Shown piece after piece: positions 34,928 to 45,554 of a DNA stretch of 64,000 nucleotides. The translations under genes and the position numbers were made by a program. Location of the stretch: the NCBI RefSeq assembly GCF_021168555.1, contig NZ_JAJOZS010000010.1:1-64000 (forward strand), read 5' to 3'. Within the stretch, counting starts at the first letter, position 1. Each line of letters starts with the position of its first letter. Below the pieces are notes generated by a model that saw only the letters and a list, made by a program, of their open reading frames with translations, ran no database searches and had not been told where the DNA came from. Source of the stretch: Stenotrophomonas sp. MMGLT7 (GTDB lineage Bacteria; Pseudomonadota; Gammaproteobacteria; Xanthomonadales; Xanthomonadaceae).

Positions 34928-36613
34928 TCAGTCGCTCGCCGCGCCGTCGTATACCGCCTTCCCGTCGACCCAGGTGGACAGCACCTTCAGCTCGTCCAGC
35001 TGCGACGGCTCGACCGCCAGCGGATCGCGATCGAGGATCACGAAGTCGGCGCGCAGGCCGGGCGCCAGCCGGCCCACGCGGGTCTCGTCGCGGCCGGCGA
35101 AGGCGGCATCGGCGGTGAAGCCGCGCAGCGCCTCGGCCGCGGTCAGGCGCTGGTCCGGCAGCCAGCCGCCGGGCGGCTGGTCGTCGCGATCCTGGCGGGT
35201 GACCGCGGCATGCAGGCCCAGACGCGGATCCGGCGATTCGACCGGGAAATCCGATCCCAGCGCCAGGCGCGCGCCGCTGTCGATGAAGCGTCGCCACGCA
35301 TAGGCACCGGCAAGCCGCTCACGGCCCAGGCGCTGCTCGGCCCACGGCATGTCGGAAGTGGCATGGGTGGGCTGCATCGAGGCGATGATGCCCAGCGGCG
35401 CGAATCGCGGGATGTCGGCCGGCGCGACGATCTGCGCATGCTCGATGCGCCAGCGATGGTCGCTGCCGGCGCGGTCGCCGAGCACGCGCTGGTAGGTGTC
35501 GAGCACGATGCGGTTGCCGCGGTCGCCGATCGCGTGGGTGGCCACCTGCAGGCCGCATGACTGCGCCTGCGCCACCAGTTCGCCATAGCGCACCGGCTCG
35601 GTGACCAGCAGGCCGCGGTTGCCGTGGTCGTCGCTGTAGTCCTCGAGCAACGCCGCGCCGCGGCTGCCGAGCGCGCCGTCCATGAACAGCTTGACGCCCT
35701 GCATCTTCAGCCGCCCGCCCGGATGCTGATAGCCGCCGTCGCGGCACAGGTCGGCCAGCGCGTCCCGGTCGCCGTCGGCGTAGGCGTCGATGCGTGCGCT
35801 CAGGCGACCGCTGTCGGCGAAGCGGCGCATCAGCGCCAGGTCCTCGCGCGAGGTCCCCATGTCGTGCACGCCGGTCAGTCCGTCGCGCGCCATCGCCGCC
35901 AGCGCGCGCTGCAGGGCCTGTTCGCGATAGGCGTCGTCCGGCACCGGCAGCACGGCCTCGACCAGTTTCATCGCGCCATCGATGAACACTCCGGTGGGCG
36001 CATCACCGTCGCGGACGATCCGCCCGCCCTCGGGCTGCCAGTCGCCGGCAAGCGGCCTGGACGAGGCCTGCGCCACCAGTCGCAAGGCCGCCGAGTTCGC
36101 CCAGCCGGCATGGCCGTCGACGCGCTCCAGCCACACCGGCCGCGCGGGGAATGCGGCATCCAGGTCGGCCGCCGAGGGGAATTCGCCGCCCGGCCAGTCG
36201 TTCTGGTCCCAGCCGCCGCCCAGCACCCAGGCGTTGGCCGGCAGCGTGGTCGCGTATTCGCGCAGCCGCGCCAGGACCTCGTCCTTGCTGCGCGCACGGG
36301 TCAGGTCGGCCCGCATCAATGCGTAGCCCAGGTACATCACGTGGCCGTGGGCATCGATCAGCCCGGGCACCACGGTGGCCTGGCCCGCCTCCACGCGCCG
36401 CGCCTGCGGATAGCGCCGGGACAGCTGCCTGGCATCGCCCACCGCCAGGATGCGTCCCTGGTCGTCCCAGGCCAGCGCGGTGGCGGTGGGCCGCTGCGGA
36501 TCGGAAGTGCGGATGGAGGCGGCGGTCAGCAGGCTAACCTGCGCCGCCGCGGCAGCGAATGGCAGCAGGCAGGCGCAGGCCAAGACGATCAGGCGTGGCG
36601 GCATCGATGGCAT
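34928..36613 (-). CDS. Exported amidohydrolase, YtcJ-like
   Basis: A 561-residue metal-dependent hydrolase with a signal peptide (residues 1-24, ending AAAAAQ). Metal-site blocks include VPGLIDAHGHVMYLGYAL, GVHDMGTS, THAIGDRGNR, RIEHAQIV and GSDFPVESPDPRLGLHAAVTR; the end is ADFVILDRDPLAV. The family removes formyl/amide groups of unknown substrates; the periplasmic location is inferred from the signal peptide. Confidence 0.87.
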   Translation of the reverse strand: MPSMPPRLIVLACACLLPFAAAAAQVSLLTAASIRTSDPQRPTATALAWDDQGRILAVGDARQLSRRYPQARRVEAGQATVVPGLIDAHGHVMYLGYALMRADLTRARSKDEVLARLREYATTLPANAWVLGGGWDQNDWPGGEFPSAADLDAAFPARPVWLERVDGHAGWANSAALRLVAQASSRPLAGDWQPEGGRIVRDGDAPTGVFIDGAMKLVEAVLPVPDDAYREQALQRALAAMARDGLTGVHDMGTSREDLALMRRFADSGRLSARIDAYADGDRDALADLCRDGGYQHPGGRLKMQGVKLFMDGALGSRGAALLEDYSDDHGNRGLLVTEPVRYGELVAQAQSCGLQVATHAIGDRGNRIVLDTYQRVLGDRAGSDHRWRIEHAQIVAPADIPRFAPLGIIASMQPTHATSDMPWAEQRLGRERLAGAYAWRRFIDSGARLALGSDFPVESPDPRLGLHAAVTRQDRDDQPPGGWLPDQRLTAAEALRGFTADAAFAGRDETRVGRLAPGLRADFVILDRDPLAVEPSQLDELKVLSTWVDGKAVYDGAASD

Positions 36614-36663
36614 CCCCGGCGTTGAATGCCGGCCATGCTACCGCCACGCGGCATCGACGACGA

Positions 36664-37098
36664 TCAGCCGGCCAGTTCGGCGTCCAGGCTGATCGGCACC
36701 GCGCTCAACGCCTTGGACACCGGGCAGTTCTGCTTGGCGTCCTCGGCGATCGCGCGGAAGCGCTCGGCATCGATGCCCGGCACCTTGGCCGTCACCTTCA
36801 GGCGGATCTGCGAAAGCTGCGGGCCGCCCTCCACCGACAGGTCCACGTCGGCGCGGGTGTCCAGCGCCGCCGGCGGGAAACCGGCCTCGCTGAGCTTGGC
36901 CGACAACGCCATGGTGAAGCAGCCCGCATGCGCGGCGGCGATCAGTTCCTCGGGATTGGTGCCCTTCTTTTCGCCGAAACGGGTGTTGAAGGCATAGGGC
37001 ACCTTGTCCAGTACGCCGCTCTGCGGAGTGTCGAGCTGGCCCTGCCCGCTCTTGAGGTCACCTTCCCAATGGGCGCTGGCATGACGGGAAATACCCAT
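36664..37098 (-). CDS. OsmC family peroxiredoxin
   Basis: A 144-residue protein that reduces organic hydroperoxides. The two redox cysteines are in AGCFTMALS and QNCPVSKALS, and NPEELIAAAHAGCF is the OsmC signature. It is of the OsmC subtype (GEKKGTNPEEL) rather than Ohr. It is probably a free-standing stress gene; a GGAG lies 8 bases before the start. Confidence 0.92.
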   Translation of the reverse strand: MGISRHASAHWEGDLKSGQGQLDTPQSGVLDKVPYAFNTRFGEKKGTNPEELIAAAHAGCFTMALSAKLSEAGFPPAALDTRADVDLSVEGGPQLSQIRLKVTAKVPGIDAERFRAIAEDAKQNCPVSKALSAVPISLDAELAG

Positions 37099-37360
37099 GT
37101 GAAACTCCTTGCTTGGTTGGACGAATGTGCCAGCCTAGGGCCTGCCGCGTTACGCCCGTGTGGCAACAGCCGGCCGGGAAACCGGCGGCCGCGCCGACGC
37201 CGGGAGGCGGACAAATAGCCGGGCGGCAATGAACCAATGCGATTTTTTATGGGTATTTGCGCAATTTCCTATTGGCGCGACCCCGCACATGGCCTACATT
37301 TCGCCTTGCCGACGGTGGTCGGCGCGACCAAACACCAACCGTTCACGGAATCAGGAAATC

Positions 37361-37756
37361 ATGGCAAAGACCGCTACCAAGGCTGCCCCCAAGAAGGCAG
37401 CAAAGAAAGTTGCAACCAAGGCCGCAAAACCGGCCGCTCCGAAGCCGATCAAGGAAGCCCTGAGCAAGTCGGGTCTGGTCGCGCACATCGCCGAGGCCAC
37501 CGAACTGGCGGCCAAGGACGTGCGTGCCGTGCTGGCCGCCCTGGAAAGCGCAGTGCATGCCTCGGTCAACAAGAAGGGCGCCGGCTCCTTCACCCTGCCC
37601 GGCCTGCTGAAGATCTCCACGGTCAGCGTGCCGGCCAAGCCCAAGCGCAAGGGCATCAACCCCTTCACCAAGGAAGAGCAGTGGTTCGCCGCCAAGCCGG
37701 CGACCACCAAGCTCAAGGTTCGCCCGCTCAAGAAGCTCAAGGATTCCGCCGCCTGA
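37361..37756 (+). CDS. HU-like histone-like protein with Lys/Ala-rich tail
   Basis: A 131-residue nucleoid protein. Residues 1-30 are a Lys/Ala/Pro-rich basic tail of the eukaryotic H1 kind (AKTATKAAPKKAAKKVATKA), followed by an HU/IHF fold (KEALSKSGLVAHIAEATELAAKDVRAVLAALE, GAGSFTLPGLLKISTVSVPAKPKRKGINPFTKEEQWF) and a basic C-terminal KLKVRPLKKLKD. HU with a long basic tail is typical of Xanthomonadaceae and some other GC-rich bacteria. It starts at ATG 37,361 after AGGAAATC. The upstream 100 bases are AT-rich and likely hold a strong promoter. Confidence 0.92.
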   Translation: MAKTATKAAPKKAAKKVATKAAKPAAPKPIKEALSKSGLVAHIAEATELAAKDVRAVLAALESAVHASVNKKGAGSFTLPGLLKISTVSVPAKPKRKGINPFTKEEQWFAAKPATTKLKVRPLKKLKDSAA

Positions 37757-37789
37757 TCGCATTGCGGTCACAGCGGTTCGATTGCACAG

Positions 37790-37814
37790 CGAGACGGCCC
37801 AGCGCCGTCTCGTT
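37790..37814 (+). terminator. Rho-independent-like terminator after the HU-like gene
   Basis: A perfect 9-base stem (CGAGACGGC/GCCGTCTCG) with a 5-base loop, 34 bases after the stop codon, followed by TTGCG. The T-tract is poor, but the stem is strong. Confidence 0.6.
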
Positions 37815-37899
37815 GCGTATGGGCACGATGAGTTGACGCAGCGCTCAGCCGCGTCCGGCTATACAGGGGCTTGGTTCCTCCCCCGGTGACAGCCAGACG

Positions 37900-38487
37900 A
37901 TGACGCAGCCCAACGGCCCGTCGGATTCTCCCGCCACGCCCTCGCTGGCCCGGCGCCTGCGCCAGGCGCTGGTGAGGCTGCTTGTGCTAGCGGTGCTCGC
38001 GGTGGCCGCTGCCTGGGCATGGAAGCAGCCCTGGCTGGACAGGCCACGCATGATGTGGACGCTGTGGCGCTCGCCGCCGCCGGCAGCGCTGGCGATGCCG
38101 GTGCAGGGCGTGCAGGCCGGGCGCGTCGCCGATACCTTCGGCGCCCCGCGCGGCAGCGATCGCCAGCACGCCGGCGTGGACATCTTCGCCCCGCGCGGGA
38201 CCGCCGTGGTCGCGGCCACGTCCGGAATTGTCAGCAGCATCCGCGAAGGCGGCCTGGGCGGCCGCCAGGTGTGGGTGCTGGGTCCGGCGCTGGAGCGCCA
38301 CTACTACGCGCACCTGGACGACTGGGCACCGGAGCTGCGCGTGGGCCAGGTGGTGAACCCCGGCGACCGGCTCGGCAGCGTCGGCGATACCGGCAACGCC
38401 AAGGGCACGCCGCCGCACCTGCACTACGGCATCTACGGCAGCCAGGGCGCCTACGATCCGCTGCCGCTGCTGCGCAATTCACGCTGA
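37900..38487 (+). CDS. M23 family metallopeptidase (LytM-like)
   Basis: A 195-residue protein with one N-terminal membrane anchor (LLVLAVLAVAAAWAW near 28-42) and a periplasmic M23 domain. The zinc ligands are in RQHAGVDIFAP (H-x3-D) and PPHLHYGIYG (H-x-H). It would cut peptidoglycan cross-bridges or regulate an amidase. No coiled coil is seen, unlike EnvC/NlpD. It is a single gene. Confidence 0.9.
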   Translation: MTQPNGPSDSPATPSLARRLRQALVRLLVLAVLAVAAAWAWKQPWLDRPRMMWTLWRSPPPAALAMPVQGVQAGRVADTFGAPRGSDRQHAGVDIFAPRGTAVVAATSGIVSSIREGGLGGRQVWVLGPALERHYYAHLDDWAPELRVGQVVNPGDRLGSVGDTGNAKGTPPHLHYGIYGSQGAYDPLPLLRNSR

Positions 38488-38588
38488 ACCGGCGGCGCAC
38501 TGGAACATAGCGTCGCAGCCCCGGCTATCGCGGTCACGCGTGCGCATGCCTATGGTGGCGGCACCGGATTTCCCGTTTCATCCCCACC

Positions 38589-38891
38589 ATGGCCTGTTCG
38601 AAACAACGCTATCGCATCACCGCAAGCCCCATCGAGAGCAACGGGCTGCCCTGCAGCGGCCGCTGCACCATCGAGTTCGAACGCACCTGCGACCAGGACT
38701 GGATGCGCCTGCTCGAAGCCAGCCACCGCCAGCGCGGGCTTGCCGGCGACGACCGCGCCGCACTGACCATCGGACTGCAGCTGCTCAAGTCCCTGCGCCA
38801 TCGCGGCGCGACGGCCAGCGAACTGCAGAGCCTGCAGCCGCAGCTGGATGCGCTGATCGAACGCATCCAGTCGCTGCCTTCGGCCAGCTGA
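38589..38891 (+). CDS. DUF3861-like small protein
   Basis: A 100-residue protein with the DUF3861 pattern: an N-terminal RYRITASPIE, a middle ALTIGLQLLKSLRHR and a C-terminal LQPQLDALIERIQSL helix. The role is unknown. No signal peptide is present. Confidence 0.65.
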   Translation: MACSKQRYRITASPIESNGLPCSGRCTIEFERTCDQDWMRLLEASHRQRGLAGDDRAALTIGLQLLKSLRHRGATASELQSLQPQLDALIERIQSLPSAS

Positions 38892-39027
38892 TTCCTGCAC
38901 AGCCAGGGCAAGCGGAGCGCATCCGGCTGGACGATGTCCCGGGGGCGCTCCGCTTGCCCGGTTGCGGCTGTGCCCTCCAACCGCCGACCTGCCATCGGGC
39001 ACCGCCGCCCGGACAGCCGGACCTGCC

Positions 39028-39094
39028 GTAGGAGCGACTTCAGCCGCGAGAGGCTCCACCGGTAAAGCCCTATCGCGACTGAAGTCGCTCCTAC
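39028..39094. repeat. GTAGGAGCGACTTCAG repeat, copy 1
   Basis: An inverted-repeat element of 67 bases: GTAGGAGCGACTTCAG at one end and its complement CTGAAGTCGCTCCTAC at the other, with a middle ACCGGTAAAGCCCT. A second copy is at 59,765-59,832. Both ends carry GTAG. Confidence 0.9.
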
Positions 39095-39196
39095 GCAGTC
39101 GCTACTGCTGGCGAGCGCGTTCGATGCGCCGACGGCTAACTCCCGGTTCACCGGCGCCGGCTACAGTGGCATTCGATCCCACAGCGACCACCGTCC

Positions 39197-39799
39197 ATGA
39201 ACCCCCTCCGCATCCCCGCGCGCGCCATCGTGCTTTCGCTGCTGCTGGCGGCCGGCATCGGCAATGTGGCCGCAGCCCCCGCCGTGCAGGGCAACCGCAT
39301 CAGCGTCGCTGCCGAGGACGTGCAGCACTACCTTGCCGGCAGCTTTCCGCAGACCCACGACACGCTCGGCGGCCTGCTCGCACTGACCGTCAGCGATCCC
39401 CGGCTCGCGCTGCCGCCGGGCAACCGCCTGCAGATGCGTTTCGACCTGGCCATGGCCAGCGCCGGCTCGGCGCCGGTGGCGGTCGGCAACGTGCAGTTGA
39501 GCAGTGCCCTGCGCTACGACACGCAGAAGCAGGGCTTCTTCCTCGACCAGCCCACCGTGGACGGTTTCACCCCGGCCGCCGCGGGCGGGCGCCTGGACTC
39601 GAAGACGCGCGAGCTGCTCAACCTGTGGCTGACCGATTACGCGCGCAAGGAGCCGGTCTACCGCATCGATCCGGCCATCGCCGCGATGATGGGCACGCTG
39701 CAGGTGCAGTCGGCGGCGGTGGAGAACGGGCAACTGGTCGTGCACTTCAACCAGGACGTGGAAGCACTGATCCCGCCGGGACTGCTCAAGGGCGGTTGA
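39197..39799 (+). CDS. DUF1439 family exported protein
   Basis: A 200-residue protein with a signal peptide (IPARAIVLSLLLAAGIGNVAAA) and the DUF1439/YceB fold: SVAAEDVQHYLAGSFPQTHDTLGGLLALTVSDPRL and LDQPTVDGFTPAAAGG. It is a periplasmic or lipid-exposed protein; the family's function is not established. Confidence 0.75.
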   Translation: MNPLRIPARAIVLSLLLAAGIGNVAAAPAVQGNRISVAAEDVQHYLAGSFPQTHDTLGGLLALTVSDPRLALPPGNRLQMRFDLAMASAGSAPVAVGNVQLSSALRYDTQKQGFFLDQPTVDGFTPAAAGGRLDSKTRELLNLWLTDYARKEPVYRIDPAIAAMMGTLQVQSAAVENGQLVVHFNQDVEALIPPGLLKGG

Positions 39800-39859
39800 A
39801 GCCAGCCCGGCGCGGCATGTCGCGTCGCCGGACGCGGGCGATCGGTTCGGCGACCCGGA

Positions 39860-40405
39860 TCAGGCCTGCAGCGCCCTGGCCACCGCGTCGGCGAAGGCGG
39901 GAATGTCGTCCGGCTTGCGGCTGGTGACGAGCTTGCCGTCCACCACCACCTCGGCATCCTTCCACTGCGCGCCGGCGTTGACCAGGTCGGTCTTGAGCGA
40001 AGGCCACGAGGTCACCTGCCGGCCCTTGGCCAGCCCGCTCTCGACCAGCAGCCAGGGGCCGTGGCAGATGGCGGCCACCGGCTTGCCGGCCGCGGCAAAG
40101 GCCTTGATGAAGTCCACCGCCTTGGCATCGATGCGCAGCGCGTCGGGATTGATGACCCCGCCCGGCAGCACCAGCGCGTCGTAGCCGGCCGGATCGGCGT
40201 CGGCCAGTGCGACGTCCACCGCCACCGTGTCGCCCCAGTCGGTGTGCTTCCAGCCGCGGATGCCCTCGCCCTGCTTCTTCGGCGAGACCACGTCGACCGT
40301 CGCGCCCCAGGACTCGAGCAGGCGCTTGGGCTCGGTCAGCTCGGACTGCTCGAAGCCGTCGGTGGCGAGAATGGCGACGTGCTTGCCGGACAGTGCATGG
40401 CTCAT
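39860..40405 (-). CDS. DJ-1/PfpI family protein (YhbO-like)
   Basis: A 181-residue class I glutamine amidotransferase-like protein. The nucleophile Cys is in AAICHGPWLL, and the family opening VAILATDGFEQSEL and the blocks YDALVLPGGVINPD and VTSRKPDDIPAF are present. Members act as deglycases/holdases or peptidases in stress. It is convergent with the DUF1439 gene and downstream of the SET gene on the same strand. Confidence 0.92.
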   Translation of the reverse strand: MSHALSGKHVAILATDGFEQSELTEPKRLLESWGATVDVVSPKKQGEGIRGWKHTDWGDTVAVDVALADADPAGYDALVLPGGVINPDALRIDAKAVDFIKAFAAAGKPVAAICHGPWLLVESGLAKGRQVTSWPSLKTDLVNAGAQWKDAEVVVDGKLVTSRKPDDIPAFADAVARALQA

Positions 40406-40486
40406 GGCGGATCTCCTGCATGAAAGTGTCTTTCCACGCTAGAAGCGCCGTCGTGGCGCTGCCGTGAACCGTTCGTTGCCGCGGCG

Positions 40487-40954
40487 TCAGCGCTTGGGCT
40501 GCAGCATGGTCCCGGTGCATTTCTTCGAGCCGCAGCGGCAGGCCCAGATCTTCTTCAGCCGCGGCGTGTGGCGCTCGGCCAGGGTGATGCCGTAGTTGTA
40601 GGTCAGTTCCTCGCCCGGGCGGATGTTGCGGATCGCCTCGATGAAGATGCGGTCCTTGCGGCGGTCGTCGCCCTCGGCCTCCTCGATCACCGCCTCGCAG
40701 TTGGGCGCGCAGCTGTGGTTGATCCAGCGCGCGTCGTTGCCGCCGTGGTTGGCGTCGATGACGTAGTCCTCGCTCAGCGTGAACAGGAAGGTGTGGCCAC
40801 TCTCCACGTCGCCGCTGTCGTCGGCGTCGACTTCCTCGTGGGTGCGGATGAGCCCCTTGTACTCGATGATGCGCTCGCCCTTCTTCAGCGGCTGCACGGC
40901 GAACACGCCATTGCCATGGATGCGGGACTTGCGGGCTGCGATCTTGCGGGCCAT
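40487..40954 (-). CDS. SET-domain protein-lysine methyltransferase
   Basis: A 155-residue protein with a complete SET domain: RKSRIHGNGVFAVQPLKKGERIIEYKG, the SAM-binding WINHSCAPNCE and the catalytic GEELTYNYG. A post-SET zinc site CRCGSKKCTGTM lies at the end. It would put methyl groups on lysines with SAM. SET domains are rare in bacteria and resemble eukaryotic ones. It starts at ATG 40,954, divergently from the suf operon. The substrate is unknown; the HU-like Lys-rich tail protein 3 kb away is a candidate by inference. Confidence 0.9.
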   Translation of the reverse strand: MARKIAARKSRIHGNGVFAVQPLKKGERIIEYKGLIRTHEEVDADDSGDVESGHTFLFTLSEDYVIDANHGGNDARWINHSCAPNCEAVIEEAEGDDRRKDRIFIEAIRNIRPGEELTYNYGITLAERHTPRLKKIWACRCGSKKCTGTMLQPKR

Positions 40955-41062
40955 GAAGGAATCCGGGGGAGTCAAACCGGTGATTCTGGCGCAGAACGCC
41001 GCGCGAACCCAAGCCCCGCCGGCACGATCGACGACGTCGATGAATCGCACAGGAGATGCGGA

Positions 41063-41091
41063 TTGGCCTGCACGCCGCAAAAGGGTACAAT
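41063..41091 (+). promoter_or_regulatory. sigma70 promoter of the suf operon
   Basis: TTGGCC (-35, 41,063-41,068), a 17-base spacer and TACAAT (-10, 41,086-41,091), a near-consensus core promoter about 35 bases before the regulator start at 41,126. The AT-rich TTTTGG just downstream and the position between divergent genes fit autoregulation by the Rrf2-type protein. Confidence 0.7.
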
Positions 41092-41125
41092 TTTGGTCCG
41101 CATTGAAAACCGCTCTCATCCGACC

Positions 41126-41587
41126 ATGCTGCGCGTCACCAAACTGACCGATTACGCCACCGTGGTGCTGACCGTCCTGGCCAGCCGCCCCGGCGAGGTG
41201 CTCAGCGCCAGCGAACTGGCCGAGCAGTCCGGCCTGGAGCCGCCCACCGTGGCCAAGCTGCTCAAGCCGCTGGCCCAGGCCGGCCTGGTCGAGGGCCTGC
41301 GCGGCGTGCGCGGCGGCTACCGGCTGGCGCGCGAGGCCGCGCAGATCACCCTGGTCGAGGTCGTCGAGGCCATGGAAGGACCACTGGCGATCACCGAATG
41401 CAGCCACGACCACAGCCAGTGCGGCATCGCCCACCAATGCGGCGTGCGCTCGAACTGGCGGCTGATCAACGACGTGGTCGCCGACGCGCTGCGCGCGGTG
41501 ACCCTGGCGCAGATGCTGCATCCCCTCCCGCCCCCATCCGGCGATGGCCGGCGACGCCCGATCGCCGTCCGCGTCGCGATCACCTGA
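41126..41587 (+). CDS. SUF system Fe-S assembly regulator (Rrf2/IscR family)
   Basis: A 153-residue winged-helix regulator ([49 protein letters not shown]) with three cysteines in [15 protein letters not shown] that would bind an Fe-S cluster. It is the first gene of the suf operon and likely senses cluster status to repress or activate it. Its long C-terminal tail is Pro/Arg-rich. It is followed 16 bases later by sufB. Confidence 0.92.
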   Translation: MLRVTKLTDYATVVLTVLASRPGEVLSASELAEQSGLEPPTVAKLLKPLAQAGLVEGLRGVRGGYRLAREAAQITLVEVVEAMEGPLAITECSHDHSQCGIAHQCGVRSNWRLINDVVADALRAVTLAQMLHPLPPPSGDGRRRPIAVRVAIT

Positions 41588-41603
41588 CACCGTAGGCAGC
41601 CCG

Positions 41604-43057
<1,454 letters not shown>

Positions 43058-43061
<4 letters not shown>

Positions 43062-43477
43062 TCCGCCCGCTCCTGACCACCGTGCTGTTCATCGCCTGCA
43101 TGCCGGCGTTTGCCGCCACGCGCGATGGTGCCGCACGGCCGACCTGCAACCAGGACGGCTCGCAGGCAGAACTCAACGCCTGCGCGGCCGACGAGCTGGC
43201 CGCCGCCGATGCCGAATTGAACGCTGTCTGGCGCGACGTGCTGGCCGGCGCCGGCGACGACGCGCTGGCGCGCGAGCGGCTGCGGACGGCTCAGCGGTTG
43301 TGGCTGCAGCTGCGCGATGCCGACCTGGCGGCGCAGTTCCCGCTGGCCGAGGGCCAGGACCCGCGCGTCCAGTACGGCTCGATGTACCCGATGAGCTTCG
43401 CCCTGGCCAAGGCCGAACTCACCCGCGAGCGTACCGCCTACCTGCGCGCACGCTTGCTCGATCGCGACGGCCGCTGA
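43058..43477 (+). CDS. LprI-like lysozyme inhibitor (DUF1311) inside the suf operon
   Basis: A 139-residue secreted protein with a signal peptide ([16 protein letters not shown]) and a DUF1311/LprI domain: [50 protein letters not shown] and [20 protein letters not shown]. Two cysteines are likely to form a disulfide. It is translationally coupled to sufB and comes before sufC, an unexpected place for a periplasmic protein. Confidence 0.85.
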
Positions 43478-43503
43478 GCCGCGCCCCCATACGAATCAAG
43501 ACG

Positions 43504-44276
<773 letters not shown>

Positions 44277-44277
<1 letters not shown>

Positions 44278-45554
44278 TGTCCGCCCTGCTCGACTCCCTG
44301 GCCGCCGGCTTCCACGGCGACGCCGCGCGCCGCGCGGTGCTCGACGACGCCCTGCGCGACGGCCTGCCCGGCCCGCGCAGCGAGGCCTGGAAGTACACGC
44401 CGCTGCGCGCACTCGAGCGCCGCAGCTTCGCCATCGCCCCCGCCGCGCCGGCCACGATCGATCCGGCGCTGCTGGCCGCCGTCCCGGCGCCGCGGCTGGT
44501 GTTCGTCAACGGCCGCCACGATGCCACGCTGTCCGACCTTGCCGGCCTGCCCGCGGGCGTGGAACTGCAGCCGCTGTCGACCGCGCTGGCCGGCGGCGGC
44601 GAGGCCCTGCGCTTCCTCGGCCGCCGCTTCGAGCGCAGCGACGAGGTGTTCGCCCGGCTCAATGCCGCACTCGCCGACGAAGGCGTGCTGCTGCGCGTGG
44701 ATGCCGGCGTGCAGGTGGCGGTGCCACTGCACCTGGTGTTCGCCAGCGCCGCCGCAGCGGAGGCAGCGCAACCGCCGGACCTGGCCTGGCACCACCGCCA
44801 CCTGATCGAGCTGCGCCAGGACGCCTCGCTGCAGCTGGTCGAGCATCATCTGCACGTCGGCGACGACCGCCACCTGGGCAACACCCTGGCGCATGTGCAC
44901 CTGGCCAGCGGAGCGCGGCTGGCGCACGCGCGCGTGCAGTCCGATGCCGCCGGCTTCACCTCGCTGCTGCGCACCGATGCGGTGCTCGCGCGCGAGGCCG
45001 ACTACCGCCGCGTCGACCTGGAACTGGGCGCCGGCCTGTCGCGCCACGAGCTCAACGTGCGGCTGGAAGGCGACAACGCCAGCCTGACCGCCAACGGCGT
45101 TCTGCTGGGCAACGGCCGCCGCCATCTCGACACCCGCCTGGGCATCGACCACATCGCCCGCGACACCAGTGCCTCGCTGCAGTGGCGCGGCGTGGCCGCC
45201 GGCCGCAGCCACGTGGTGTTCCACGGCGGCATCAACATCCGCCCCGGCGCAGACGGCACCGATGCCAGCCTGTCCAACAAGAACCTGCTGCTGTCGGCCG
45301 ATGCCGAGGTCGATACCCAGCCGGTGCTGGTGATCGATGCCGACGAGGTGCAGGCCGCGCACGGCGCCACCGTCGGCCAGCTCGATGCCAACGCGCTGTT
45401 CTACCTGCGCTCGCGCGGGCTGCCGCAGCAGCAGGCGCAGCGGCTGCTCAGCGCCGCCTTCTGCCACGAGCCGCTGCAGGCGCTGCCGGCGCCGCTGGGC
45501 GCGGTCCTGGCCGGCCACCTGGACCAGGCACTGGATTCGGCGGGCCTGGCATGA
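44277..45554 (+). CDS. sufD: Fe-S cluster assembly protein SufD
   Basis: A 425-residue partner of SufB and SufC. The right-handed beta-helix core shows FHGGINIRPGADGTDASLSNKNLLLS and ALFYLRSRGLPQQQAQRLLSAAF, and the N-terminal domain has GPRSEAWKYTPLRAL. It overlaps sufC by one base and sufS by four. Confidence 0.97.

Noticed and set aside
36634..36645. Second ops-like sequence GGCGGTAGCATG on the minus strand
   Set aside because: It keeps the 9-base core but stands before an amidohydrolase with no link to polysaccharide; most likely chance. Used as a control for the 15,788 site.
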